A stretch of 64,000 bases of DNA from Actinomycetes bacterium (GCA_009787085.1 WRGR01000041.1:1-64000), one strand, 5' to 3'; shown: positions 46,574-55,264, counted from the first letter of the stretch. A program made the numbers and translations. Notes: generated from the letters alone by a model not told the origin.

Positions 46574-49327
46574 TTACAGTATCTTCATTCTGTGGCTGTA
46601 GGCACTGAGCACCTTAAAGCCATCAGCGGTCTTTTGGTAGCGCACCCAATAGGTCACGAACTTTCGCCGCTTAGATGCCAGCAAGCTGCCGTCTGCTGGG
46701 TTCAAAAAGCAACTGATGCTGCCGTCTTCAACACCCTGGATCACATCGGCGATGTCTTCCAGCAAAATCAGGCGCTGTTCCATGGCCGCTTGCACCTCGG
46801 GGTCAATCTGGATCAAGCCCCGCAGGCCGCCGAGGCCAGATGGCGGAGCATCCATAGGCTCTTCTTGCCAAAATTCCATAAGCATCCTCCTTTTCAAGTC
46901 CATTCGGTTACAGTGGCGCTCGGACAGGGTGGGCATCGGGCGGCAAGCGTAGGCTTCCGGCTCGGAGGCGTAGAGCAACTCAAGCAGGTGGAAGCAGCGG
47001 CGGCCTTGGCCGACAAAAAGGTCTTTGCACATCGCGCAGTAAACTAACAGGTCGTCTGAGCCAGCCTGGGCGCCATCGCGGGCAAACTGGTCGGCTTGTT
47101 CGCGGTTAGCGTACCACACAGCACCGCCATAGCCACAGCATTTAGCGGCATCACGCGCCCAGCGCTGCTCGTTTACCTGGCAGCCGCAGCTGGCGGCCAA
47201 GAACCGGACGCTATCCTGCATGGCCGGGCGGCTACGGCTGGTGCAGGCATCGTGGATACTCAGGCAAGGGCGCTGTGGAGACGACCCGGGCGCTGTGTCA
47301 GTCAGGGCAGCGGCGCTCGCAGCGGCATCGCTGCTCGGAGCAGCGGCGGTGTCGGGAGGGTTCGATATGTCGGGCAGACCGTCCGCCGTACCCGCATCAG
47401 CCAACAAGTCGGCAGCCAATAGCTCCCAAAGCGAAGTGACCTCGATCTGGGGCAGATAGCGGCTAAAAACATCCAAACAGCTCGCACAGGCCATAACAAA
47501 GAGCGGCTGGCCGAGCTGGTACCATACCTGACGCAGCTGGTCGGCCGTCTCGGCCATCAAATCGTCGCGACCAGCCCAGTCGGCAGGAGCACCGCAACAA
47601 CCAAGCACCAGCCCCGTTGCCGCACCACCCGGAGCCGCCAGCAACTGGCGATAGGCCGCCTCGACCAGCTCCGGGCTAGATGCCGCCAACTGACAGCCAG
47701 GGAAGAAAACACGGTCAGTCACTACCGCTGACGAGCGCATGGCAGGAGGAAAAGGCTGCCGGTCAAGCCCGCAATGACGGTGATCTCCACGTACGTCGGC
47801 CTGTGCCTCCACCTGACAGACCGTGTCCCCATCTGTATCCCCCGGACAGACCACACCCCCCGGACACACGCAATTCTCTCCCAACGGTGTCCCGCGAGCC
47901 AAAAAACAGTGCTCCGAATTAGAAAAGGCCAAGTCGCGCAAGGCGAAGTCATGGGCCGAGGGTGGCATCTTATCCGTCGCCACCATCGTCCGTCGCGCTT
48001 GGCGCACCAGATCGGCCATTCCCAGGCTGATCGGGCAACGTTCTTTGCAAAGTCCGCAAAGCGTACAGGAGTTGATCATCTTGTTGGCATAGCGGGTTCC
48101 CAAAAAGACGTTCTCGTTGGTATAGACCTCCCGGGCGTAGGTCTTCGGCTTACGTCCGAAGCTCTGCAGGTGGGGGCAAGCCCGAACACAGGCATCGCAT
48201 TCACAGCGCCAGCAGCGGGCAGCTGCCAGAGCCGCCTCAACCGGCGTGAAAACCTCACCGGCAGCCACCACTGCGGGCAGGGACAAAACATATTCCAAAC
48301 TAGGTACAGGCTGCAGGGTCTGAAACGCCCCCTCGCGTTCCCGCCCGGCTAAAAGCGAGGTCTTTTTGACAAAGCGTTCGACGGAGGCCGCCGCCCGCTT
48401 AGCCGAAGACACCGCAGCAATCAGTGACCCTCGGGCAACAGCCAGCGCGCCGGCTAAAAAGAGGTTATGGTCGGCAACTTGAAAGGTGTTGGGGTCGGCC
48501 ACCAGCCGCTCCGACCAGCTACCGCTGGCCAAGAGCACTGCATCAAAATCGGAGCAGAGCTGCTCCAACCCAAGCTTGTCCACCGGCTGTCGCAGATGCA
48601 GCACACAGCCTAGCTCTTTGAGGCAGGCCAGCTCGGCCTCGATATCATCACTGCCAAGCCCGATGCCATGGTCGGCGGCAACGGTGGCAGCCGCACCGCC
48701 GGCACTAGCGCCAGCAACGGCAACGGTGGCAGCAGCGCCAGCAATGCCGGCGGCGGCACCACTGCTGCCACCATGGCCGGCGCCGGCACCGACAGCCGCC
48801 GTCCCGGCAGCGCCGCCGGAGCCATTGCCAGCAGCAACATCACTGGCATTGCCAGCGCCGCCGCCAGCTGCCGCCAGTTCCCAAAGGCTGCCGCCAATAC
48901 GCTCAGCAGCTTCCAGCACTTCCACCGAAAAGCCCTTGTTTACCAGCTCGAAGGCTGCACAAAGGCCGCTCAGGCCGCCGCCGACCACAGCAACTCGACC
49001 CTTTTTCCCAGTCGGCTTGAACTTCGCCTTGAATGGTGAACGGCCGTAAACCACTGCTGCCCGCTCAATCTCATGGATTTGCACCGGCACGTCCAAGCCA
49101 CCTCGCACACAGGCCGCCTCGCAGGGATGATCACAGAGTAGACAAACAATGGCCGCCAAAGGCACTCGGCGGCGCAGTTCGGCAAAAGCGGCATCGAAGC
49201 TCTGCTCCGCCACTGCCGCGCAGAGCTTCGGCACATCAACATGGAGCGGGCAGCGGGCAGTGGTCGCTGCCGGCTCGTCTTGTAAGCAGCGCTCGTAATC
49301 TTGGAATAGACCTTTCTCAACCGCCAC
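46574..49327 (-). CDS. GltD-like FAD oxidoreductase fused to dicluster and HdrB-like CCG domains
   Basis: 917 residues from a GTG. Order: N-terminal [4Fe-4S] region (VCLLCDHPCEAACVRGGLDV near 62), FAD fold (VAVVGGGLSGLCAAFELVNK near 112), two ferredoxin clusters (CWRCECDACVRACP and CTLCGLCKERCPISLG), then two Cys-rich CCG segments (VFFPGCQLA with GLVLGCCGAP, and IHDACTSRSRP with AAKCCGYGGAVW). It resembles the pyridine nucleotide-disulfide oxidoreductase/dicluster proteins encoded beside Mop-type enzymes. Oddities: a Gly/Ala-rich low-complexity block at about residues 155-235, and a foreign-looking insertion at about 476-535 (GTPLGENCVCPGGVVCPGD to HCGLDRQPFPPA) containing a fragment of the MITE-like element. 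Probably links aldehyde oxidation to the NuoEFG-like module. Confidence 0.85.
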   Translation of the reverse strand: MAVEKGLFQDYERCLQDEPAATTARCPLHVDVPKLCAAVAEQSFDAAFAELRRRVPLAAIVCLLCDHPCEAACVRGGLDVPVQIHEIERAAVVYGRSPFKAKFKPTGKKGRVAVVGGGLSGLCAAFELVNKGFSVEVLEAAERIGGSLWELAAAGGGAGNASDVAAGNGSGGAAGTAAVGAGAGHGGSSGAAAGIAGAAATVAVAGASAGGAAATVAADHGIGLGSDDIEAELACLKELGCVLHLRQPVDKLGLEQLCSDFDAVLLASGSWSERLVADPNTFQVADHNLFLAGALAVARGSLIAAVSSAKRAAASVERFVKKTSLLAGREREGAFQTLQPVPSLEYVLSLPAVVAAGEVFTPVEAALAAARCWRCECDACVRACPHLQSFGRKPKTYAREVYTNENVFLGTRYANKMINSCTLCGLCKERCPISLGMADLVRQARRTMVATDKMPPSAHDFALRDLAFSNSEHCFLARGTPLGENCVCPGGVVCPGDTDGDTVCQVEAQADVRGDHRHCGLDRQPFPPAMRSSAVVTDRVFFPGCQLAASSPELVEAAYRQLLAAPGGAATGLVLGCCGAPADWAGRDDLMAETADQLRQVWYQLGQPLFVMACASCLDVFSRYLPQIEVTSLWELLAADLLADAGTADGLPDISNPPDTAAAPSSDAAASAAALTDTAPGSSPQRPCLSIHDACTSRSRPAMQDSVRFLAASCGCQVNEQRWARDAAKCCGYGGAVWYANREQADQFARDGAQAGSDDLLVYCAMCKDLFVGQGRRCFHLLELLYASEPEAYACRPMPTLSERHCNRMDLKRRMLMEFWQEEPMDAPPSGLGGLRGLIQIDPEVQAAMEQRLILLEDIADVIQGVEDGSISCFLNPADGSLLASKRRKFVTYWVRYQKTADGFKVLSAYSHRMKIL
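47725..47900 (-). repeat. Repeat-derived insertion inside the large flavoprotein gene
   Basis: Minus strand GTCATTGCGGGCTTGACCGG followed by CAGCCTTTTCC (about 47783-47753) matches the interior of the MITE-like copies, which read GGTCATTGCCGG and GGCAATCTTTCCCC. Upstream of it are two imperfect copies of TGTCCGGGGGGTGTGG. The segment is translated in frame. Confidence 0.6.
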
Positions 49328-49357
49328 AGATACCCCTACATCTCACAGACCCAAGAA

Positions 49358-49403
49358 CCTAGGAGGATGCCGATTTAGCGTATGTAGCAGCACCGCTCGC
49401 GCC
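49358..49403 (+). repeat. Degenerate copy of the dispersed repeat
   Basis: CCTAGGAGGATGCCGATTTA, then about 20 bases later ACCGCTCGCGCC. It lies in the 108-bp gap between mop and the large flavoprotein gene. Confidence 0.45.
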
Positions 49404-49435
49404 AACAACTCCTATCATCAACTCTGCCGCAGCAG

Positions 49436-52156
49436 CTACTGCAGCCCTGCCAGGATCTTCTCCGGATAGGCTGGCAGGTGCGTAATACGCACACCGCAGG
49501 CATCATAGATCGCATTGATGATGCTAGCATGTGGCGAAGAGAGCGGCATCTCGCCAACACCGGCCATCCCCCATGGGCCGAGCGGCCGTGGGGTTTCTTG
49601 ATGAATCAGGGTGATGTCGTCGGTGACATCCAAAATGTTCGGGAAGCCACACTTGTTCAGCGTGGTCTGGCGCTTGACATCCTCAAAGTCCTCGGACAAG
49701 GCCAAACCGATACCCTGGGCAAGGCCGCCATAGAGCTGCCCGTCCAGCACAGTACGGTTGGCGATAATGCCACAATCCGAGACGATGGTCAACTTCTCCA
49801 CCATCGCCTTGCCGGTGGTGGTGTTTACCGCCACCTCGGAGAGCAAGACACCGTACATGTACACTGGGAAAGGCTCACCCTGGCCAGTCTCAACATCAGT
49901 CGCCGTGCAAGGAGCCGCCCAAGTACCCGTGACTCGGGGCTCAAGGCCAGCAGCGATGACCTCTTGGTAGCTGCAGTAGCTGCCGTCGTCTTTTTTCAGC
50001 ATCGCCAGCATGTTCTCACAGGCCACCCGGATGGCGTGGCCGGTCATCACCGTCGAACGGCTGCCACCAGCCGGGCCGGAGTTCGGGGTGAGGTCCATGT
50101 TGTTCAGCACCAGTTTGATGCTGTGGTAGTCGATGCCCAAAGGTTCCAATCCGGCGGTGACCGCCGTCAGAACACCCATGTCCGCACCTTGGCCGTGGTC
50201 TTCCCAAGAGGCACCAACCGTGAAGCCGTCAGCGGTGATCTCCAGCCAAGCCTCGGAGCTGTCCGCGCCGTCCAAACCGCAGCCATACTCCAGCAAGCTG
50301 AGGCCGATGCCCCGACGAACCGGTCCGCCCTTGGCGTTTTTGGCGGCCGCGTCGTCTTTGGCCGCAGCATAAATCGGTCGAATGGTGTCCAGCGCCTGAG
50401 GGAAGGCAATGACATCCGGAGCCTGGCCGGTCGGCGTGGTCGAACCCTCGCGATAGACGTTCAGATAACGGAACTCCAACGGATCCATGCCGACCTTCTC
50501 TGCCAGCTCATCGATCAAGACTTCGGAGGCAAAAAGGCTTTGCGGTGAGCCGTAGGCACGGAAGGCCGAGCCCCAAGCATGGTTGGTGGCCACTGTGCGG
50601 CCAACACCCCGGATGTTCGGAATGTCATAGCCGGCACCGATAAACTGCTGTCCACGCATCGTCAGCAGGTCGCCGAACTCGCAGTACGGGCCATGGTCGA
50701 CCGTCCAGTCGCTTTCCATGGCGACGATCTTGCCATTGGCATCGGCACCCATCCTGAGGTGCACGAACCACGGTGAGCGCTTGCCGGTCGCCACGATCTG
50801 CTGGTATTGGCTGTAGCCGAGGAAGACCGGTCTGCCGGTGACTAAGGCGGCCACACCAAGTAGCCCCTCCATCGTCGGGCTGAACTTGTAGCCGAAGGTA
50901 CCGCCGGCGTTGGTCTGGACGATCTTCAGATTATCAGGGGCAATGCCAATGCCGCCGGCCACCATCAAGGCGTGGAAATGCAGGGCGATGGACTTGGAGT
51001 GAATGAACATCTTCTCGCCATCCATGTAGGCATAGCCGACATCCGGCTCCAGCGGCATATGCGGCTGGCGCTGGACGTAGAACTCGTCAGCCACCACGTA
51101 GGGCAACTTGTCTAGCAAAGGCTCAGTGTCCTCGCCTTTGATGATGCCGTTATGGAAATAGACATTGGGGGTGCCGGGGTGGATCTCGATGGCATCGTCA
51201 GCCATGGCATCCAAAGCATTCATGTAGGCCGGCAGCTCATCCAGCTCCACCTTGACCTTCTCGGCAGCCGCCAGAGCGATCGCCGGATCCTCGGCCAACA
51301 CCATGGCGATGGAGTCACCAAGCTGGAAGACCTTCTCGTCACAGAGAATCGGCCGCTCCATACCGTCGCCCAAGTTAGCAGGGAAGGCCAAGCCGTTGAT
51401 GCGGTTGGTGCCCGGCACGTCCTTGGCCGTGATCACCTTGTAGACACCGGGGGTCTTCTCGGCCTCGCGGGTATCCACAGAGATGATCTTAGCATGCGAA
51501 ACCTTGGCCTGCACCAGCTTGATATGCAGGGTGCCGGCCGGCAGGTTCTTGATCACGTCATCGGCTCCAAAGTCCCAAGTGCCGGTGACCTTGGCCAACG
51601 CCGAGGGACGGGGCACACTGGAGCCGACCAGGCTCTCCCCTACTTCGATCTGCGGCCACAGCTCCTCGGCCCCCAACTCGCCGCGCATCACCTTGGCAGC
51701 AGTCATCACCGCATCGACCAGCGGTATATAGCCCGTGCAGCGACAGAGGTTGCGGTTGCGTTGGAAGTGGTCGCGCACCTCGGCACGGGTCGGATTGATG
51801 TTTTTCTCCAGCAGCGCCTTGGCGCTGACAATGAATCCCGGGGTGCAAAAGCCACATTGGGCAGCACCATGGATCATCCAGGCCAGTTGCAAGGGGTGGA
51901 GGTTGTCCGGGTCGCCGACACCTTCAATGGTGACAATGTTGGCGCCGTTGGGGATGCGCTCCATCGGGTAGAGACAAGACCGCACCGGTTTGTTGTCCCA
52001 AAGGACGGTGCAAACGCCGCATTCGCCCAGCCCATCGCAACCGATCTTGGTGCCGGTCAGTTTGAGCTGCCCGCGGAGCACCTCGGCCAAAGTAGCCTTC
52101 GGGTCGACCTCCAGCGCCAGCTCCTTGCCGTTGATGATCAGCTTTCTTTTTATCAT
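49436..52156 (-). CDS. mop: Molybdenum hydroxylase, aldehyde oxidoreductase of the Mop type
   Basis: 906 residues from ATG 52156 (MIKRKLIINGKELALEV), virtually the length of the Desulfovibrio gigas enzyme (907, from memory), and similar along its whole length. Two N-terminal [2Fe-2S] clusters: KIGCDGLGECGVCTVLW and AAQCGFCTPGFIVSA with RNLCRCTGYIPLVDAV. The Mo domain follows: PRPSALAKVTGTWDFGADD near 196, VQRQPHMPLEPDVGYAY near 390, and the active-site Glu in GVGEMPLSSPHASIINA near 868. Such enzymes oxidise aldehydes to acids with a molybdopterin-cytosine dinucleotide cofactor and no FAD domain, so electrons leave through partner proteins. GGAGAAG precedes the start. modABC lies 8 kb away. 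Confidence 0.95.
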   Translation of the reverse strand: MIKRKLIINGKELALEVDPKATLAEVLRGQLKLTGTKIGCDGLGECGVCTVLWDNKPVRSCLYPMERIPNGANIVTIEGVGDPDNLHPLQLAWMIHGAAQCGFCTPGFIVSAKALLEKNINPTRAEVRDHFQRNRNLCRCTGYIPLVDAVMTAAKVMRGELGAEELWPQIEVGESLVGSSVPRPSALAKVTGTWDFGADDVIKNLPAGTLHIKLVQAKVSHAKIISVDTREAEKTPGVYKVITAKDVPGTNRINGLAFPANLGDGMERPILCDEKVFQLGDSIAMVLAEDPAIALAAAEKVKVELDELPAYMNALDAMADDAIEIHPGTPNVYFHNGIIKGEDTEPLLDKLPYVVADEFYVQRQPHMPLEPDVGYAYMDGEKMFIHSKSIALHFHALMVAGGIGIAPDNLKIVQTNAGGTFGYKFSPTMEGLLGVAALVTGRPVFLGYSQYQQIVATGKRSPWFVHLRMGADANGKIVAMESDWTVDHGPYCEFGDLLTMRGQQFIGAGYDIPNIRGVGRTVATNHAWGSAFRAYGSPQSLFASEVLIDELAEKVGMDPLEFRYLNVYREGSTTPTGQAPDVIAFPQALDTIRPIYAAAKDDAAAKNAKGGPVRRGIGLSLLEYGCGLDGADSSEAWLEITADGFTVGASWEDHGQGADMGVLTAVTAGLEPLGIDYHSIKLVLNNMDLTPNSGPAGGSRSTVMTGHAIRVACENMLAMLKKDDGSYCSYQEVIAAGLEPRVTGTWAAPCTATDVETGQGEPFPVYMYGVLLSEVAVNTTTGKAMVEKLTIVSDCGIIANRTVLDGQLYGGLAQGIGLALSEDFEDVKRQTTLNKCGFPNILDVTDDITLIHQETPRPLGPWGMAGVGEMPLSSPHASIINAIYDACGVRITHLPAYPEKILAGLQ

Positions 52157-52199
52157 CGCAGTTCTTCTCCTTTCAGACTGTGGAATACAGATCGACCGG

Positions 52200-52649
52200 T
52201 TATTCCAACTCAAAGATATCCTTGAACTTCATGGCCAAGGCATTCTTCTTCGCTAGGTTGGAATCGGTGGCACTGACGTACTCGATAGCCCGGGTCGGGC
52301 AGTACTTCGCGCAGTCCGGGGCACCATCGCAGAGGTCGCATTTGACGATCTGCTTGCTTGAATAGTTGTACTCGATATTGCCAAAAGGACAAGCATTGAC
52401 GCAAAGCTTGCAGCCAATACATTTCACAGAATCGACCAGCACTGTGGAGTTATCGTCCCGGTAAAGGGCGTTGGCCGGGCAGACATCCAAACAGGCAGCG
52501 TCTTCGCACTGCATGCACATAATCGGAACGGAAACCGAAACATCGTCGTCCTCAAAAGTGAAGACATCCACCGCGACTTGGTCGCAGACCGACTCACAGG
52601 TACCACAATTGATACAGAGCCTTGGTGTTACCAGCAAATTCATGTTCAT
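52200..52649 (-). CDS. Four-cluster ferredoxin-like electron-transfer protein (HycB/CooF type)
   Basis: 149 residues with four [4Fe-4S] cysteine sets: CINCGTCESVCDQVAVD, CMQCEDAACLDVCPANAL, CIGCKLCVNACPFGNIEY and CDLCDGAPDCAKYCPTRAI. This is the arrangement of DmsB/HycB/CooF electron-transfer subunits. It lies 43 bp upstream of mop, so its likely job is to take electrons from the Mo enzyme. A role with CooS (as a CooF) is an alternative, but cooS is 20 kb away. Confidence 0.93.
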   Translation of the reverse strand: MNMNLLVTPRLCINCGTCESVCDQVAVDVFTFEDDDVSVSVPIMCMQCEDAACLDVCPANALYRDDNSTVLVDSVKCIGCKLCVNACPFGNIEYNYSSKQIVKCDLCDGAPDCAKYCPTRAIEYVSATDSNLAKKNALAMKFKDIFELE

Positions 52650-52828
52650 GATCGTCGGGCAATACGGCTCCTACCGCACTGCCGCTCCACCTCCTTTATC
52701 CATGATGGAAACTAAGGAAACAAGACATTTAACGTACATTGGAAAGCTTACACTACACAAACTGAATCGGGGCCGACGCTCCACCATCCTCTCTTGGTTT
52801 GTCGCTTTCGCTTGCTTATCAGTTCCGC
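52650..52828. other. 179-bp gap inside the Mo-hydroxylase operon
   Basis: No gene and no clear terminator; no strong promoter found. Confidence 0.4.
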
Positions 52829-53035
52829 CTACTTGTCTTCCAAAGACCTCTCAACCTCGAACATCTTGCCAAGGGCGAGGGACTCGTCGATAAACACCTG
52901 CCCACACTGCGGACAGCACATCAGCTCGTGCTCGAAGTCTTTGTTCAGGTAGTTCAACCTGACCGTTTTGGCCACCAGCGCTACGTTACAGTGCGCACAG
53001 ACCCAAGCCTCAGCGTCTTTCAGCTCATCGCTCAT
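52829..53035 (-). CDS. Small CxxC-paired redox or zinc-ribbon protein (DVU_1557-like)
   Basis: 68 residues with two CxxC pairs, WVCAHCNVALVAKTVRL near residue 11 and ELMCCPQCGQVFIDES near 37, a zinc-ribbon or rubredoxin-like spacing. From memory it resembles the small redox protein encoded beside Mop in Desulfovibrio (DVU_1557 family). First gene of the minus-strand operon, about 90 bp after a palindromic operator candidate. Confidence 0.75.
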   Translation of the reverse strand: MSDELKDAEAWVCAHCNVALVAKTVRLNYLNKDFEHELMCCPQCGQVFIDESLALGKMFEVERSLEDK

Positions 53036-53124
53036 AGCTGCGAGGGGCTTGGGAAGTGCTGGGGGGCAAGGTGGAGCCTGACAAGCATTGCGAACACGGA
53101 TAAGACCTCACTTTTGTGGGCGGT

Positions 53125-53151
53125 GTGATTATCGCGAAAAGCGATAATCAC
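53125..53151. promoter_or_regulatory. Perfect 27-bp palindrome, candidate operator
   Basis: GTGATTATCGC, five-base spacer GAAAA, GCGATAATCAC. It starts 8 bp downstream of the predicted -10 (53160-53165), covering the expected transcript start of the Mo-hydroxylase operon, which suits a repressor operator. It could also fold as an RNA hairpin, but lacks a T run. Confidence 0.65.
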
Positions 53152-53159
53152 CTTGGTTT

Positions 53160-53188
53160 ATCTTACAGCGGATAATCCAGGAAGTAAA
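53160..53188 (-). promoter_or_regulatory. Predicted promoter of the Mo-hydroxylase operon
   Basis: Minus strand TTTACT (53188-53183), 17-bp spacer, TAAGAT (53165-53160). Each box has four of six consensus bases. A palindrome lies immediately downstream. Confidence 0.55.
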
Positions 53189-53237
53189 TACGCCACGCCC
53201 CAAAGCGCCCAATGGCTCGGTCATAGCCCGGGCATAG

Positions 53238-53375
53238 CCAAGGAGACACCGATTAACTCGCAATTTTGTTCCACGCGACCCCCGAGCCGCACTCTCCCAC
53301 CCTGCTGATCAGGAGACAGATTGCCGATCAAGCCGGCAATGACTGCGGCTTGGGATCAATCGGCATCTCCCTAAG
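53238..53375 (-). mobile_element. MITE-like dispersed element, copy 3 (about 138 bp, reversed)
   Basis: Ends CCAAGGAGACACCGATTAAC (left) and GATCAATCGGCATCTCCCTAAG (right, 22 bases including the flanking G-A). Its reverse complement aligns along its whole length with copy 1, including GCAGTCATTGCCGGC, GATCGGCAATCTGTCTCC and AAAATTGCGAGTTAATCGG. It lies between degV and the Mo-hydroxylase operon promoter. Confidence 0.82.
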
Positions 53376-53447
53376 TTATGGCACCAGCATTTTGCGGGCG
53401 GAATGCCTCTGGTATAAGAGAACGTGCATCCTGACGTACGTCTGCTC

Positions 53448-54329
53448 CTAGCGTACCCCGTCAGTGAAGAAAAAGACTGCCAGTGTTCCGGGGCCGGCGT
53501 GGGCGCCGATTACCGGGTCGAGGTCGTTGATCAGAAAATCGATGTCCGAAAAGCGCTCGGCCACCAGATCACGCAGCCACTCAGCATCCTTTAAACAGTC
53601 GGCATGGCTGATGTAGACCGACTGGCCGGCTGTCGGGCGACGGATGCCCTTCTCCAACCGCTCGAACATCGCTTGAACAGCTTGGCGGCGGCCACGGATC
53701 TTGGCCACCGGAACCAGCCGCCCCTGATCATCGACATGCAGCACCGGCTTGATGTTTAACAGGGTGCCAGCAAAGGCCGCGCCCTTGGAAAGGCGGCCAC
53801 CGCGCTGCAGGTACTTCAGCTCATCCACCGTGAACCAATGGGCAACGCTTAGGCGGTTGTCACCCAGCCAGTCGGCCAGCTCGTCTAGGCCGCTGCCGTG
53901 CTCACGGCGGCGCACTGCCTCAGACACCAACAGCCCGTGCCCCAAAGCAGCAGCCAAGCTGTCTTGGCAGCGCAAACGGCGTTGGGGGTAGTCCCGCGCT
54001 TGGATTTGGAAGAAATGCTCGCTCATCGCGTCATAGTGCCCGGAGAGCGCCGAGTCAAAGCCAAGATAAAGAACATCCTGACCGGCCGCGAAGCTGGCAC
54101 AGACCGCTGCCTCGGCATCCTGAAGGCTGGCCAGAGAGGTCTGCACTGTCTTGCCTTGGCGCATCATCTCGTAAAACTGCTTGTTGTCAGTTTTCACGAC
54201 CGGGTCGTAGCTCTTATACGTCTTGCCATCGACGATGAACTCCAAAGACAATATCTTTAGCTGCCAGTTCCTGATCACGGCATCCGGAAGGTTTGCCGTC
54301 GAGTCGGTGATGATATCGAATCCGGCCAT
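53448..54329 (-). CDS. DegV family fatty-acid-binding protein
   Basis: 293 residues. It starts FDIITDSTANLPDAVIRNW, has KTVQTSLASLQDAEA near 60 (the TSxxS loop) and ends IGAHAGPGTLAVFFF. DegV/FakB proteins bind a fatty acid; FakB works with the kinase FakA, not seen here. Ends next to a MITE-like copy and starts 8 bp after divIVA. Confidence 0.93.
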   Translation of the reverse strand: MAGFDIITDSTANLPDAVIRNWQLKILSLEFIVDGKTYKSYDPVVKTDNKQFYEMMRQGKTVQTSLASLQDAEAAVCASFAAGQDVLYLGFDSALSGHYDAMSEHFFQIQARDYPQRRLRCQDSLAAALGHGLLVSEAVRRREHGSGLDELADWLGDNRLSVAHWFTVDELKYLQRGGRLSKGAAFAGTLLNIKPVLHVDDQGRLVPVAKIRGRRQAVQAMFERLEKGIRRPTAGQSVYISHADCLKDAEWLRDLVAERFSDIDFLINDLDPVIGAHAGPGTLAVFFFTDGVR

Positions 54330-54336
54330 TGTTCAG

Positions 54337-55185
54337 CTAGTCGATCTCTTCGATCTCAAGGTCTTCGTCCATCTGGAAGGCGCTCTTCGGCATGGCCGTC
54401 GTCGCTCCCGGGTCATCGGTGGCAACTGCTGTGCCCGCCGCTACTGCCGGTATGGCAACGGCCGCTTTACGGGCACCGCTCCCCGAACCCGCAGCCTTGT
54501 CACCCGACACGGCAGCATCCCCTGCCGAAGCTGGCCCGCCGTTCTCGTCGAACAGCGAGTCCATGTCCAGTGCGCTCATATCGATGCCCGGAAACTCCGG
54601 CACCAGGTCCTCAAAGGCATTGAAGCGCTTCTTGGCGTCGGCAGAGAAGTGGTTGAGCAGAGAAAGGAAGTCAGTGCGGAACTTCTCCGATGAGCTACGC
54701 AGGTGATCGATCTCGCCGATGATCTGCTGCTTTTCGGTATGGGCATCGCGCACGATGTCCTTGGCCTTGGCATCGGCCTCGCGGTAAAGCTTCTCGGCCT
54801 CTTTACGTGCCTCTTCCTTCAGTTTATCGGCAGAGAGCTGGGCAGCAATGAAGGCCTTGGAGATCGCTTCCTCGGTCACCGAGGCGGCACTGGTCGCTAC
54901 GGACGGCTCATGCGTCCGGGACTCTGCGGCCGCTTTAGCCGGGGACTCGGCCAAAGCTGCAGCCTGTGCCTTGATCTTGGCCTCGGCTTGGGCTAGCTTC
55001 TCATCTGCCTCCCGGGTGCGCTCTTCGGCAGACTTGATGCGGCTGGCAGCCTCGGCAATCGCCCGGTTCAGGGTATCGACATCGGTGGCTACCCGCTCTA
55101 AGAACTCATCGACCTCGTCGGGGTTGTACCCCTTTCGCACCTCGCCAAACTTAACTTGTTGTATTTCAGCGGCAGTTATACTCAT
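54337..55185 (-). CDS. divIVA: DivIVA domain protein
   Basis: 282 residues. The N-terminal membrane-curvature domain contains VKFGEVRKGYNPDEVDEFLE near residue 11, followed by long coiled coils (about 30-95 and 110-190). It marks cell poles and septa. It is extended by an Ala/Gly-rich and acidic C-terminus (DMDSLFDENGGPASAG to LEIEEID). Typical place at the end of the ftsZ-sepF-yggT cluster. Confidence 0.95.
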   Translation of the reverse strand: MSITAAEIQQVKFGEVRKGYNPDEVDEFLERVATDVDTLNRAIAEAASRIKSAEERTREADEKLAQAEAKIKAQAAALAESPAKAAAESRTHEPSVATSAASVTEEAISKAFIAAQLSADKLKEEARKEAEKLYREADAKAKDIVRDAHTEKQQIIGEIDHLRSSSEKFRTDFLSLLNHFSADAKKRFNAFEDLVPEFPGIDMSALDMDSLFDENGGPASAGDAAVSGDKAAGSGSGARKAAVAIPAVAAGTAVATDDPGATTAMPKSAFQMDEDLEIEEID

Positions 55186-55264
55186 GAGAAATCCTCTCCA
55201 AAATCGCGCTGTTCATAGCTGATAGTATATCGAAAACCAAGGCACCAACACCACCTGCAACGCC

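Noticed and set aside
53125-53151. Palindrome as a Rho-independent terminator
   Set aside because: Neither side has a T run, and it lies directly after a promoter-like sequence and before the operon rather than after a gene.
8308-53375. Dispersed repeats as a CRISPR array
   Set aside because: Copies are scattered tens of kilobases apart, not regularly spaced, and no cas genes are present.
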